From positions 66,489 through 130,488 of the forward strand of contig NZ_FNIA01000008.1 of assembly GCF_900103505.1 (NCBI RefSeq): 64,000 nt of DNA. Direction: 5' to 3'. This document shows positions 24,287 through 31,830 of the stretch, piece by piece; the first letter of the stretch is position 1, and every line of letters begins with the position of its first letter. The DNA comes from Haloarchaeobius iranensis (GTDB taxonomy: Archaea; Halobacteriota; Halobacteria; Halobacteriales; Natrialbaceae). The notes below the pieces were generated by a model that saw only the letters and a program-made list of their open reading frames with translations, was not told where the DNA came from and made no database searches. A program made the position numbers and the translations under genes.

Positions 24287-25441
24287 ATGCCCGCGAGCCT
24301 ACCAGGCCCGACAGTCGGCGTGGTCGGCGGTGGCCAGCTCGGACGCATGCTCGGGGAGGCGGCGGCCCCCCTGGGTATCGAACTCGTCGTCCTCGACCCG
24401 ACGCCGGACGCACCGGCGGCCCAGGTCGCGACGGACCAGCTCGTCGCCGACTTCGACGACGCCGACGCCATCCGCGACCTCGCCGAACGGTCGGACTTCC
24501 TCACCTTCGAGATCGAACTCGCCGACCAGGAGCGCCTCGACGAGGTCAGCGAGGCGACCGGCGTGCCCTGTCACCCGGACCCGGCGACGCTGGCGCTCAT
24601 TCACGACAAGCTCCACCAGAAAGCGGCCCTCGCCGAGGCCGGAATCCCGGTGCCGCCGTTCCGCCGCGTCGACGACGCCGACGACCTCCGGGCGGCGCTG
24701 GACGAGCTCGGCACACCGGCGATGCTGAAGGCCCGGACGGGCGGCTACGACGGCCGGGGGAACGTCCCGGTCGAATCCGTCGACGACGCCGAGTCGGCGA
24801 TGGACGCCGTCGGCGGCCCGGCGATGGTCGAGGCGTTCGTCGACTACGAGCGCGAGATATCGGTGGTCGCCGCACAGGGCGACGGCGAGGTGTCCACCTT
24901 CCCGGTCGGGGAGAACATCCACGAGGAAGAGATACTCCGCGAGATGGTCGTCCCGTCGCACTCCCCGGAGGCGGTGCTCGAGGAAGCCGAGCAGGTGGGC
25001 CGGGACGTGCTCGACCTGCTCGACGGCCGCGGCGTCTTCGCCATCGAGCTGTTCGAGGCGGCCGACGGCCGCATCCTCGTCAACGAGATCGCTCCCCGGC
25101 CGCACAACTCCGGGCACTGGTCCATCGAGGGCGCACACACCTCGCAGTTCGAGCAACACCTGCGCGCGGTCGTCGGCTGGCCGCTCGGTGCGACCGACCT
25201 CCGTGCCCCGACCGTGACGAAGAACGTCCTCGCCGACGGCGACGGGTCGCGTCCGGCCCGGGTCGACGGCGTCGAGGAGCCGCTCGCGACCCCGGGCGCC
25301 AACCTGCACTGGTACGGCAAGCGCGAGGCCCGACCGCTCCGGAAGATGGGCCACGTCACCCAGGTCGCGACGGACGACGAATCGCGGGCGGAACTGCTCG
25401 CCAGCGCCCGCTCGCTGGTGGACGGCCTCAGCTTCGAGTAG
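24287..25441 (+). CDS. purK: 5-(carboxyamino)imidazole ribonucleotide synthase
   Basis: 384 residues, an ATP-grasp enzyme that uses ATP and bicarbonate to carboxylate aminoimidazole ribonucleotide in purine synthesis. Seen are G-G-G-Q-L-G-R-M-L near the N-terminus, A-R-T-G-G-Y-D-G-R-G-N in the ATP-binding loop, and E-I-A-P-R-P-H-N-S-G-H-W-S for metal/substrate binding. Full length for PurK. It is followed after 6 nt by purE, which uses its product, so the two form an operon. Confidence 0.95.
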   Translation: MPASLPGPTVGVVGGGQLGRMLGEAAAPLGIELVVLDPTPDAPAAQVATDQLVADFDDADAIRDLAERSDFLTFEIELADQERLDEVSEATGVPCHPDPATLALIHDKLHQKAALAEAGIPVPPFRRVDDADDLRAALDELGTPAMLKARTGGYDGRGNVPVESVDDAESAMDAVGGPAMVEAFVDYEREISVVAAQGDGEVSTFPVGENIHEEEILREMVVPSHSPEAVLEEAEQVGRDVLDLLDGRGVFAIELFEAADGRILVNEIAPRPHNSGHWSIEGAHTSQFEQHLRAVVGWPLGATDLRAPTVTKNVLADGDGSRPARVDGVEEPLATPGANLHWYGKREARPLRKMGHVTQVATDDESRAELLASARSLVDGLSFE

Positions 25442-25447
25442 CAACCC

Positions 25448-26089
25448 ATGACAGACGAACTCGACGACCTCATCGACGACCTGCACGCGGAGGCACAGCG
25501 CGACCGACCCGACGCGGACACCCCTGACGTGGGCATCGTCATGGGCTCGGACTCCGACCTCGACGTGATGATGGGCTCGGAGACCGGGCGTGGTGGCGCC
25601 TACGACGCCCTGGTGGACGAGCTCGGCTTCGCAGAGGTGACCGACTACGACGACCCACCCGAGGAGCGGTTCACGTTCGAGACGTACGTCGTCTCGGCCC
25701 ATCGCACGCCCGAGCTCATGTACGCCTACGCCGAGACCGCCGAGGACCGCGGCATCGACGTCATCATCGCCGGGGCGGGCGGGAAGTCCGCCGACCTGCC
25801 GAACATGACAGCGTCCATCGCCTATCCGGTCCCGGTCGTCGGCGTCCCGGTCCAGGAGAAGAGCGTCGACTCGGTCATCGGGATGCCCCAGGGTGCGCCG
25901 CTGACCGCCGTCGACGCCGGCAAGTCGTTCAACGCCGCGCTGTCGGCGGCGCAGATTCTCGCACGTGAGCACGACGAGCTGCGCGACCGCCTCGTCGACT
26001 ACCACGAGGGGCTCAAGGGCGACGTGGCGCGCGTCTCGCGGGACCTCCACGAGCTCGGGACGCCCGGGTTCAAGGACCGGCGGGGCTGA
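25448..26089 (+). CDS. purE: N5-carboxyaminoimidazole ribonucleotide mutase
   Basis: 213 residues. The mutase moves the carboxylate from N5-CAIR to C4, giving CAIR. Class I PurE motifs are present: G-I-V-M-G-S-D-S-D-L-D-V-M, V-S-A-H-R-T-P-E (active-site His), G-A-G-G-K-S-A-D-L-P and G-V-P-V. Relative to bacterial PurE (about 165 residues) there is an acidic N-terminal extension of about 27 residues and an insertion after the first loop (SETGRGGAYDALVDELGF region), as is common in haloarchaea. It immediately follows purK. Confidence 0.94.
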   Translation: MTDELDDLIDDLHAEAQRDRPDADTPDVGIVMGSDSDLDVMMGSETGRGGAYDALVDELGFAEVTDYDDPPEERFTFETYVVSAHRTPELMYAYAETAEDRGIDVIIAGAGGKSADLPNMTASIAYPVPVVGVPVQEKSVDSVIGMPQGAPLTAVDAGKSFNAALSAAQILAREHDELRDRLVDYHEGLKGDVARVSRDLHELGTPGFKDRRG

Positions 26090-26189
26090 CCAAGCCACCT
26101 CCGGGCCCCGATTACCCCCCGGTACGCCCTCGCTGGCGCCGAGCCGCCCTGGTTTGCTTAAAAATGCCCGCACCCACGCGGCCGTGAAC

Positions 26190-26216
26190 GTTTCCCGGAC
26201 CGGAACCGGGGCAAAC
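26190..26216. promoter_or_regulatory. Imperfect palindrome upstream of the nuo operon (candidate operator)
   Basis: GTTTCCCGG and CCGGGgcAAAC face each other across ACCGGAA (arms 26190-26198 and 26206-26216, with a 2-nt bulge). It lies 26 nt upstream of the nuo TATA element, in the 198-nt purE-nuoA gap, and could bind an activator or repressor. A role is not demonstrated. Confidence 0.35.
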
Positions 26217-26237
26217 CTCGGGAAATCGCAAGAATCA

Positions 26238-26251
26238 ACCCTTATATGGGT
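26238..26251 (+). promoter_or_regulatory. nuo operon promoter: TATA element inside a short inverted repeat
   Basis: ACCC-TTATAT-GGGT: a TATA-like core (26242-26247) bracketed by 4-nt inverted arms, 41-46 nt upstream of the nuoA ATG, leaving a leader of about 20 nt. A second AT-rich element (TTAAAAAT, about 26158) lies further upstream. Confidence 0.5.
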
Positions 26252-26287
26252 GCGCTTCAAAGCCCCGGATGTTACGGAGAATACGGC

Positions 26288-26698
26288 ATGAATCCATGGA
26301 TAGCCATTGGGGCGCTCGCGCTCGTCGGCGTGCTGATTCCGGTCGGCATGATGTCGGTCTCGGCACTGCTCAGGCCGAGCGTTCCTGAAGACAGCAAGCG
26401 CGCCACCTACGAGAGTGGTGAGGTCCCGACTGGTGGGACTCGCATCCGTTTCAACATCCAGTACTACATGGTCGCACTGCTGTTCACCATCTTCGACATC
26501 GAGACCGTCCTGATCTTCCCGTGGACGGTCATCTACGGCTCTGCACTCGAAGGTGGGGTAGCACTCGGCCCCGTACTGGTCCCGATGCTGGTGTTCATCA
26601 CCGTGCTCGTCGCTGGTCTGGCATGGGCCTGGCACAACGGCGCGGTGAAGTGGGCCAAGAGCGCGCGTTCGGAATCGCAGGTACAGGCAAAACGATGA
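26288..26698 (+). CDS. nuoA: NADH-quinone oxidoreductase-like complex, subunit A
   Basis: 136 residues with three membrane helices. The conserved loop Y-E-S-G-E-x-P-x-G (Y-E-C-G in bacteria, here Ser for Cys) and the segment R-F-N-I-Q-Y-Y-M-V-A-L-L-F-T-I-F-D-I-E-T-V are diagnostic for NuoA/ND3. The subunit sits at the quinone-site end of the membrane arm. The ATG at 26288 gives a normal length; an upstream in-frame ATG at 26246 overlaps the promoter. First gene of the operon; its stop overlaps nuoB by ATGA. Confidence 0.95.
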   Translation: MNPWIAIGALALVGVLIPVGMMSVSALLRPSVPEDSKRATYESGEVPTGGTRIRFNIQYYMVALLFTIFDIETVLIFPWTVIYGSALEGGVALGPVLVPMLVFITVLVAGLAWAWHNGAVKWAKSARSESQVQAKR

Positions 26699-27396
26699 GT
26701 AGCGACAACCCTATCGACGGCGGGAGTACAGACATGCTGACAGACACACGAGACGCCCGGATGGGCGAAGGGCTGGACGACCGCTTCAACTCGCGGCTCC
26801 GTGAGGCGTTCGGCTCGTCCCCGTTCATCCTCACCAAGTTCGACAAGTTCATGAACTGGGTCCGGGGGTCGTCGATGTTCATGCTGCAGTTCGGGATCGC
26901 CTGCTGCAGCATCGAGATGATACACACGTACGCGATCAAGCACGACCTCGACCGCTTCGGGGCGGGCATCCCGCGTGCGTCGCCGCGACAGGCCGACGTG
27001 ATCATCGTGCCGGGGACCATCGTCTCCAAGTTCGCCCCGCGCATGAAGCGCGTCTACGACCAGATGCCCGAGCCGAAGTTCGTCGTCGGGATGGGCTCGT
27101 GTACCATCTCCGGTGGCCCGTTCCAGGAGGGGTACAACGTCATCAAGGGTGCCGAGGAGGTCATCCCGGTTGACATCCACGTCCCGGGCTGCCCGCCCCG
27201 CCCCGAGGCACTGGTCTACGGCGTCGCCAAGCTGCAGGAGCGTATCGCCAACGGCGAGTCCTCGCCCGTCGTGGTCAAGCCGTACGAGCTCGAGCAGTTC
27301 GGCGACATGGAGAGCGACGAGGTCGTCGACAAGCTCGCCGACCAGATCGACGAAGATACCCTCGCAATGCGGTACAACTGGGCTGATTCGCCATGA
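26695..27396 (+). CDS. nuoB: NADH-quinone oxidoreductase-like complex, subunit B
   Basis: 233 residues. It carries the ligands of cluster N2: A-C-C-S-I-E-M, G-S-C-T-I-S-G-G and P-G-C-P-P-R-P-E, the last iron-sulfur centre before quinone. An acidic N-terminal extension of about 45 residues and a C-terminal acidic tail go beyond the bacterial core, as expected in haloarchaea. Peripheral subunit at the junction with the membrane arm. The start is set by ATGA overlap with nuoA, and the stop overlaps nuoCD in the same way. Confidence 0.96.
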   Translation: MSSDNPIDGGSTDMLTDTRDARMGEGLDDRFNSRLREAFGSSPFILTKFDKFMNWVRGSSMFMLQFGIACCSIEMIHTYAIKHDLDRFGAGIPRASPRQADVIIVPGTIVSKFAPRMKRVYDQMPEPKFVVGMGSCTISGGPFQEGYNVIKGAEEVIPVDIHVPGCPPRPEALVYGVAKLQERIANGESSPVVVKPYELEQFGDMESDEVVDKLADQIDEDTLAMRYNWADSP

Positions 27397-29063
27397 GCGT
27401 CGAGGAGACCGAGGAGACACCGGAGATCGAGGCCGGCGTCACGGTCGAGGACGAGGTGCTCGAGACGCTCGGCGACACCGCCCAGGACACCGAGGAGCAC
27501 CTCAACGCGGACGCCTCCGTGGTCGTCCGTCCGGATCAGGTGCAGGACACGCTGTTCGCACTGCGGGACGAGATGGGCTACGACCACCTCTCGTGTGTCA
27601 CCGCCCAGGAGTACGAGGACCGCTACGAGTCCATCTACCACATGAAGCAGTACGACGACCCGACCCAGGAGGTCAGCGTCGTCGTCCCGGCCTCGAAGGA
27701 CGAGCCGATCAGCCAGTCCGCGGAGCCGGTGTTCCGGACCGCCGACTGGCACGAGCGCGAGGCGTACGACCTCGTCGGCATCAACTACGAGGACCACCCG
27801 GACCCGCGGCGCATCCTGCTCCCGGAGACGTGGCAGGGCCACCCGCTCGGCCACGACTACGACCAGGACAGCCCGCAGATCGTCACGCTGGGCGAGTGGG
27901 ACAACCCCCTCCGTGACGACCACGTGGACAACGAGGCGGACACGATGTTCCTCAACATCGGCCCGCACCACCCGGCGACCCACGGCGTGTTGCACGTCAA
28001 GACGGTGCTCGACGGCGAGACCGTCGCGGACGTGGACCCGGACATCGGCTACCTCCACCGCTGCGAGGAGCAGATGTGCCAGCAGGGGACCTACCGACAC
28101 CAGATCATGCCGTACCCCGACCGCTGGGACTACGTCTCGGCCGGCATCCTCAACGAGTGGGCGTACGCTCGCGCCGCGGAGGACCTCGCGGACATCGAGG
28201 TGCCGGAGTACGCACAGGTCATCCGGACGATGTCCGCAGAGCTGTGCCGCATCGCCGCGCACATGCTCGCCCTCGGGACGTTCGCGCTCGACGTCTTCGG
28301 CGACTTCACGGCCATCTTCCAGTACTCCTTCCGCGACCGCGAGGTCATCCAGAACATCCTGGAGGACCTCACCGGCCAGCGGATGATGTTCAACTACTTC
28401 CGCCTCGGCGGGGTCGCCTGGGACCTGCCCGAGCCCCGCGAGGAGTTCTTCGAGAAGACGCGGGACTTCCTCGAGGAGCTGCCGGCGAAGCTGGAGGAGT
28501 ACCACGACCTCATCACGGGCAACGAGATCTTCCAGCTCCGCTGTGTCGACACGGGCATCCTCGAGCCCGAGGTCGCCAAGAGCTACGGCGCGACCGGTCC
28601 GGTCGCCCGCGCCTCCGGCATCGACTACGACCTGCGCCGCGACGACCCGTACGGCTACTACGACGAGCTCGACTGGGACGTCATCACCGAGGACGGCTGC
28701 GACAACTTCTCGCGCGTCCTCGTGCGCATGCAGGAGGTCGAGGAGTCCGCGAAGATCATCGAGCAGTGCATCGACCTGCTCGAGGAGTGGCCCGAGGACG
28801 ACCGGACCATCCAGTCCAACGTCCCCCGGACGCTCAAGCCCGAGGCAGACACCGAGACCTACCGCGCCGTCGAGGCCGCGAAGGGGGAACTCGGCATCTA
28901 CATCCGCTCGGACGGCACGGACAAGCCCGGTCGGTTCAAGATCCGGAGTCCGTGCTTCTCGAACCTGCAGACGCTGGGCGAGATGTCCGAGGGTGAGTAC
29001 ATCCCGGACCTCATCGCCTCGCTCGGTAGCCTCGACATCGTGCTCGGCGAGGTGGACCGCTGA
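27393..29063 (+). CDS. nuoCD: NADH-quinone oxidoreductase-like complex, fused subunits C and D
   Basis: 556 residues. Residues about 35-175 are the 30-kDa subunit C fold (ending D-P-R-R-I-L-L-P-E-T-W). From about 187 the 49-kDa subunit D begins with N-I-G-P-H-H-P-A-T-H-G-V-L-H, the quinone-binding loop, followed by G-Y-L-H-R-C-E-E-Q-M. The NiFe-hydrogenase cysteine pairs are absent, so it is a respiratory subunit and not a hydrogenase. C-D fusion also occurs in E. coli. It starts with an acidic leader of about 30 residues. ATGA overlap upstream; TGATG overlap with nuoH. Confidence 0.96.
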   Translation: MSVEETEETPEIEAGVTVEDEVLETLGDTAQDTEEHLNADASVVVRPDQVQDTLFALRDEMGYDHLSCVTAQEYEDRYESIYHMKQYDDPTQEVSVVVPASKDEPISQSAEPVFRTADWHEREAYDLVGINYEDHPDPRRILLPETWQGHPLGHDYDQDSPQIVTLGEWDNPLRDDHVDNEADTMFLNIGPHHPATHGVLHVKTVLDGETVADVDPDIGYLHRCEEQMCQQGTYRHQIMPYPDRWDYVSAGILNEWAYARAAEDLADIEVPEYAQVIRTMSAELCRIAAHMLALGTFALDVFGDFTAIFQYSFRDREVIQNILEDLTGQRMMFNYFRLGGVAWDLPEPREEFFEKTRDFLEELPAKLEEYHDLITGNEIFQLRCVDTGILEPEVAKSYGATGPVARASGIDYDLRRDDPYGYYDELDWDVITEDGCDNFSRVLVRMQEVEESAKIIEQCIDLLEEWPEDDRTIQSNVPRTLKPEADTETYRAVEAAKGELGIYIRSDGTDKPGRFKIRSPCFSNLQTLGEMSEGEYIPDLIASLGSLDIVLGEVDR

Positions 29064-30133
29064 TGGCGACGGAGCAGATGCTCCCGGAGACACTCCGGAC
29101 GATGATCGGGTTGCCCGACTCGGTGCTCGGGCAGGCGATCGCGGCGTTCATCGCCGCGTTCCTCGTCGGGAACGTGATGCTCGCCTACACGGGCGTCGCT
29201 GGCCCGTGGGCGAAGCGGAAGATTACCGCCGCGTTCACCGACCGCATCGCGGTCGACCGCATCGGACCGTTCGGTCTGCTCATCATCGTGGCCGACGCGG
29301 TTCGGCTCCTCGCGAAGGAGCTCATCATCCCCGAGAACGCCGACCGCCCGGCGTACGACCTCGCACCGGTCGTCGTCGCCGGCTCGGCGATGCTCGGCTT
29401 CGCCGTCATCCCGATGGGCGGACTCGGCCCGCTGAACATCCAGCTGGCCGACCCCGAGTCTGGGCTGGTGTACGTCTTCGCGGTGGCATCGATCGCGACG
29501 CTCGGCCTGACGATGGCCGGCTACGCGTCCTCGAACAAGTACTCGATGCTCGGCGCGCTGCGCGCCATCGCACAGAACGTCGCGTACGAGATCCCGCTCG
29601 TCCTCACGGGCGCGTCCGTCGTGCTGTTCACGCAGTCGCTCCAGATGAGCGAGATCGTCGCCGTCCAGCAGCAGACCCTGGTGACCGTCGCCGGGTTCTC
29701 GATTCCCTCGTGGTTCGCGTTCGTGAACCCGTTCGCGTTCGCGCTGTTCATGATCGCGAACCTCGCCGAGGTCGGCCGTAACCCGTTCGACATCCCGGAG
29801 GCGCCGACCGAGATCGTCGCAGGCTACCAGACCGAGTACTCCTCGGTCTACTTCGTCCTCATCTATCTGGGCGAGTTCCTGCACATCTTCCTCGGCGGCG
29901 CCATCATCGCCACGCTGTTCCTGGGCGGCGCTGCCGGCCCGGGTCCGGAGTCCATCGGGTTCCTCTGGTTCACGGCGAAGATCTGGGGTGTGTTCCTCTT
30001 TACCCAGTGGGCACGCTCTGCGGTCCCGCGCGTTCGCATCGACCAGCTCATCGAGATCGGCTGGAAGGGGATGCTCGTGCTCTCCTTCGCGAACCTGCTG
30101 CTGACCGCACTCCTTGTCGGGGTGATTGCATGA
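29063..30133 (+). CDS. nuoH: NADH-quinone oxidoreductase-like complex, subunit H
   Basis: 356 residues, about eight membrane helices. The heel subunit of the membrane arm, lining the quinone chamber. Diagnostic motifs are D-R-I-G-P-F-G-L-L-x(4)-D-A-V-R-L-L-A-K-E and R-N-P-F-D-I-P-E-A-P-T-E-I-V-A-G-Y-Q-T-E-Y, with conserved acidic residues proposed to couple quinone reduction to proton pumping. The start overlaps the nuoCD stop (TGATG), and the stop overlaps nuoI (ATGA). Confidence 0.96.
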   Translation: MATEQMLPETLRTMIGLPDSVLGQAIAAFIAAFLVGNVMLAYTGVAGPWAKRKITAAFTDRIAVDRIGPFGLLIIVADAVRLLAKELIIPENADRPAYDLAPVVVAGSAMLGFAVIPMGGLGPLNIQLADPESGLVYVFAVASIATLGLTMAGYASSNKYSMLGALRAIAQNVAYEIPLVLTGASVVLFTQSLQMSEIVAVQQQTLVTVAGFSIPSWFAFVNPFAFALFMIANLAEVGRNPFDIPEAPTEIVAGYQTEYSSVYFVLIYLGEFLHIFLGGAIIATLFLGGAAGPGPESIGFLWFTAKIWGVFLFTQWARSAVPRVRIDQLIEIGWKGMLVLSFANLLLTALLVGVIA

Positions 30134-30591
30134 TCGGCATACTCAAATCCATGGCGACCACGATGAAGCACGCGCTGGACGGCGAGACGTTCACCGTCGA
30201 GTACCCGGAGACACCGCCCGAGGTCTCGCCGCGGTTCCGCGGCGTCCACAAGTTCAGCCAGGAGCGGTGTATCTGGTGCCGCCAGTGCGAGAACGTGTGT
30301 CCGAACGACACCATCCACATCGTGACCGACGCACAGCGCAACGGCGAGCAGTACAACCTTCACATCGGGCAGTGCATCTACTGCCGGCTCTGTGAGGAGG
30401 TCTGCCCGGTGGACGCCATCCTGCTGACGCAGAACTTCGAGTTCACCGGCGACACGAAGGACGACCTCGTCTACAACAAAGAACAGCTCAAGAGCGTCCC
30501 CTGGTACAAGGACATCGACCCCCTCGAGTCCCGCGAACCGGACCGCGGCGCGTGGATCGGCGAGGGCGACGGCGAGGTCGATTACCAGTAG
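30130..30591 (+). CDS. nuoI: NADH-quinone oxidoreductase-like complex, subunit I (2x[4Fe-4S])
   Basis: 153 residues with two ferredoxin motifs, C-I-W-C-R-Q-C-E-N-V-C-P and C-I-Y-C-R-L-C-E-E-V-C-P, which ligate clusters N6a and N6b. Since NuoE, F and G are absent, NuoI is the likely entry point for electrons from an unidentified donor. An acidic C-terminal tail follows. The start is set by ATGA overlap with nuoH. About 53 nt separate it from the next gene, the longest gap in the operon. Confidence 0.96.
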   Translation: MIGILKSMATTMKHALDGETFTVEYPETPPEVSPRFRGVHKFSQERCIWCRQCENVCPNDTIHIVTDAQRNGEQYNLHIGQCIYCRLCEEVCPVDAILLTQNFEFTGDTKDDLVYNKEQLKSVPWYKDIDPLESREPDRGAWIGEGDGEVDYQ

Positions 30592-30644
30592 ACGGTACGG
30601 CCGTCTCGAAATCTTCAACATACAGCGATAGGAGAACCCAAACA

Positions 30645-30914
30645 ATGGCACTCGCAGAACTCGTCGCCTTCGCGCTCTTCGCCATCGTCACGGTGGCAAG
30701 TAGCGTCGGCGTCGTCCTCGTGGAAGACGTGTGGCACTCCGCACTCTTCCTGGGCGTCGCGCTACTCAGCGTCGCGGTACACTACGTGATGCAACAGGCA
30801 GAGTTCCTCGCCGCGATGCAGATTCTGGTCTACGTCGGCGGGGTACTCATCCTGATCACGTTCGCCGTGATGCTGGTTCGTGAAGACGACAATACGGAGG
30901 TGGTAGAGGCATGA
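30645..30914 (+). CDS. nuoJ1: NADH-quinone oxidoreductase-like complex, subunit J N-terminal part (J1)
   Basis: 89 residues with three membrane helices, matching the first half of NuoJ: V-W-H-S-A-L-F-L-G-V-A and A-E-F-L-A-A-M-Q-I-L-V-Y-V-G-G-V-L-I-L, the conserved pi-bulge helix region of subunit J. NuoJ is split into two coupled genes here. A GGAG sequence (30630-30633) precedes the ATG at 30645 and fits a ribosome binding site, consistent with the larger gap after nuoI. The stop overlaps the J2 start by ATGA. Confidence 0.93.
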   Translation: MALAELVAFALFAIVTVASSVGVVLVEDVWHSALFLGVALLSVAVHYVMQQAEFLAAMQILVYVGGVLILITFAVMLVREDDNTEVVEA

Positions 30915-31522
30915 CAACACGCCCGAAACTACGGCTCGGCGGCCATCTGGCCCCGGGAATCATCGCGGTCGCCCTGTTCGTCATCATGGCGGTCGTGTTC
31001 GTCGGCGCACCGCTCGGTGACCCCGTCGGCTTCGACGAAGCGACGGCTATCCAGAACGAGACGTTGCAGTCCGAGTCGCCGACCGGCGACTACGGCACCG
31101 TCTCGGCGAACGGGCAGACGTACGCGGTCGCATACAACGGCAGCGAGGAGGCGGCCAACGTCTCTGTCGCGAACGACCCCGGTGTCGGGGTGGACTTCAG
31201 GGAGGCCGACACGACCGGTGACGGCCAGAGCGACACCGTCTACGCGATCTCCCGGACGAGCATCACCGAGAACATCGGCTACCTGATGTTCGCCATCGAG
31301 AGCGACCAGCGCTCGGCACCCGGCGAGACGTTCCTCGTCGCGTTCGAGATCATCGACCTGGTGCTCGTCGGCGCACTGGTCGGCGCGGTCGTCCTCGCTC
31401 GCCGCGACGAAGACGGCGAGGTCGTCACGGCACTCGGCCTGCACAGCTCGGACGAGCCGGCCGGCACCAGCGCTGGGCAGGTCGCCGCCGACGGCGGCAC
31501 GGAAGACGGAGGTGACAACTGA
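30911..31522 (+). CDS. nuoJ2: NADH-quinone oxidoreductase-like complex, subunit J C-terminal part (J2) with large external insertion
   Basis: 203 residues. One N-terminal membrane helix (about 14-36) and one C-terminal helix (about 142-161) with the preceding N-I-G-Y-L-M-F and F-L-V-A-F-E-I-I-D-L-V match the second half of NuoJ. Between them lie about 100 polar residues (about 38-140) containing three N-x-S/T sequons, predicted to be outside the membrane; bacterial NuoJ has only a short loop here. An acidic tail of about 40 residues follows. Coupled to J1 by ATGA; nuoK starts directly after the stop. Confidence 0.9.
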   Translation: MTTRPKLRLGGHLAPGIIAVALFVIMAVVFVGAPLGDPVGFDEATAIQNETLQSESPTGDYGTVSANGQTYAVAYNGSEEAANVSVANDPGVGVDFREADTTGDGQSDTVYAISRTSITENIGYLMFAIESDQRSAPGETFLVAFEIIDLVLVGALVGAVVLARRDEDGEVVTALGLHSSDEPAGTSAGQVAADGGTEDGGDN

Positions 31523-31828
31523 ATGGCAGTCGACACGACCTACTATCTCATCCTCTCGGCGGCGGTGTTCTGTACCGGCCTGTTCGGTATCCTGACCAGG
31601 CGGAACGCCCTGTTGTTCCTGATGTCGGTCGAGCTGATGCTCAACGCGGCGAACATCAACCTCGTCGCGTTCAGCCAGTACTACGGGAACCTCACCGGCC
31701 AGGTGTTCGCCCTGTTCACGATGGCACTCGCCGCCGCGGAGGTCGCCGTCGGTATCGGCATCATCCTCGTCCTGTATCGCAACTTCGAAGATGTCGACGT
31801 GGCTGACGCCGCAACAATGAGGTGGTAA
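31523..31828 (+). CDS. nuoK: NADH-quinone oxidoreductase-like complex, subunit K
   Basis: 101 residues, three membrane helices, the normal size for NuoK/ND4L. The conserved buried glutamates appear in M-S-V-E-L-M-L-N-A-A-N-I-N and A-A-A-E-V-A-V-G; these are the proton-channel residues of the subunit. It starts immediately after the J2 stop and ends 2 nt before the nuoL ATG. Confidence 0.96.
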   Translation: MAVDTTYYLILSAAVFCTGLFGILTRRNALLFLMSVELMLNAANINLVAFSQYYGNLTGQVFALFTMALAAAEVAVGIGIILVLYRNFEDVDVADAATMRW

Positions 31829-31830
31829 CG

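Noticed and set aside
22537-25527. 996-residue plus-strand frame crossing agl23 and purK
   Set aside because: Extremely Arg/Pro-rich, with no motif, in an alternative frame over two recognised genes.
27393-29063. NuoCD as a group 4 hydrogenase large subunit
   Set aside because: The NiFe-binding CxxC pairs are missing and the quinone-loop motif H-H-P-A-T-H is present.
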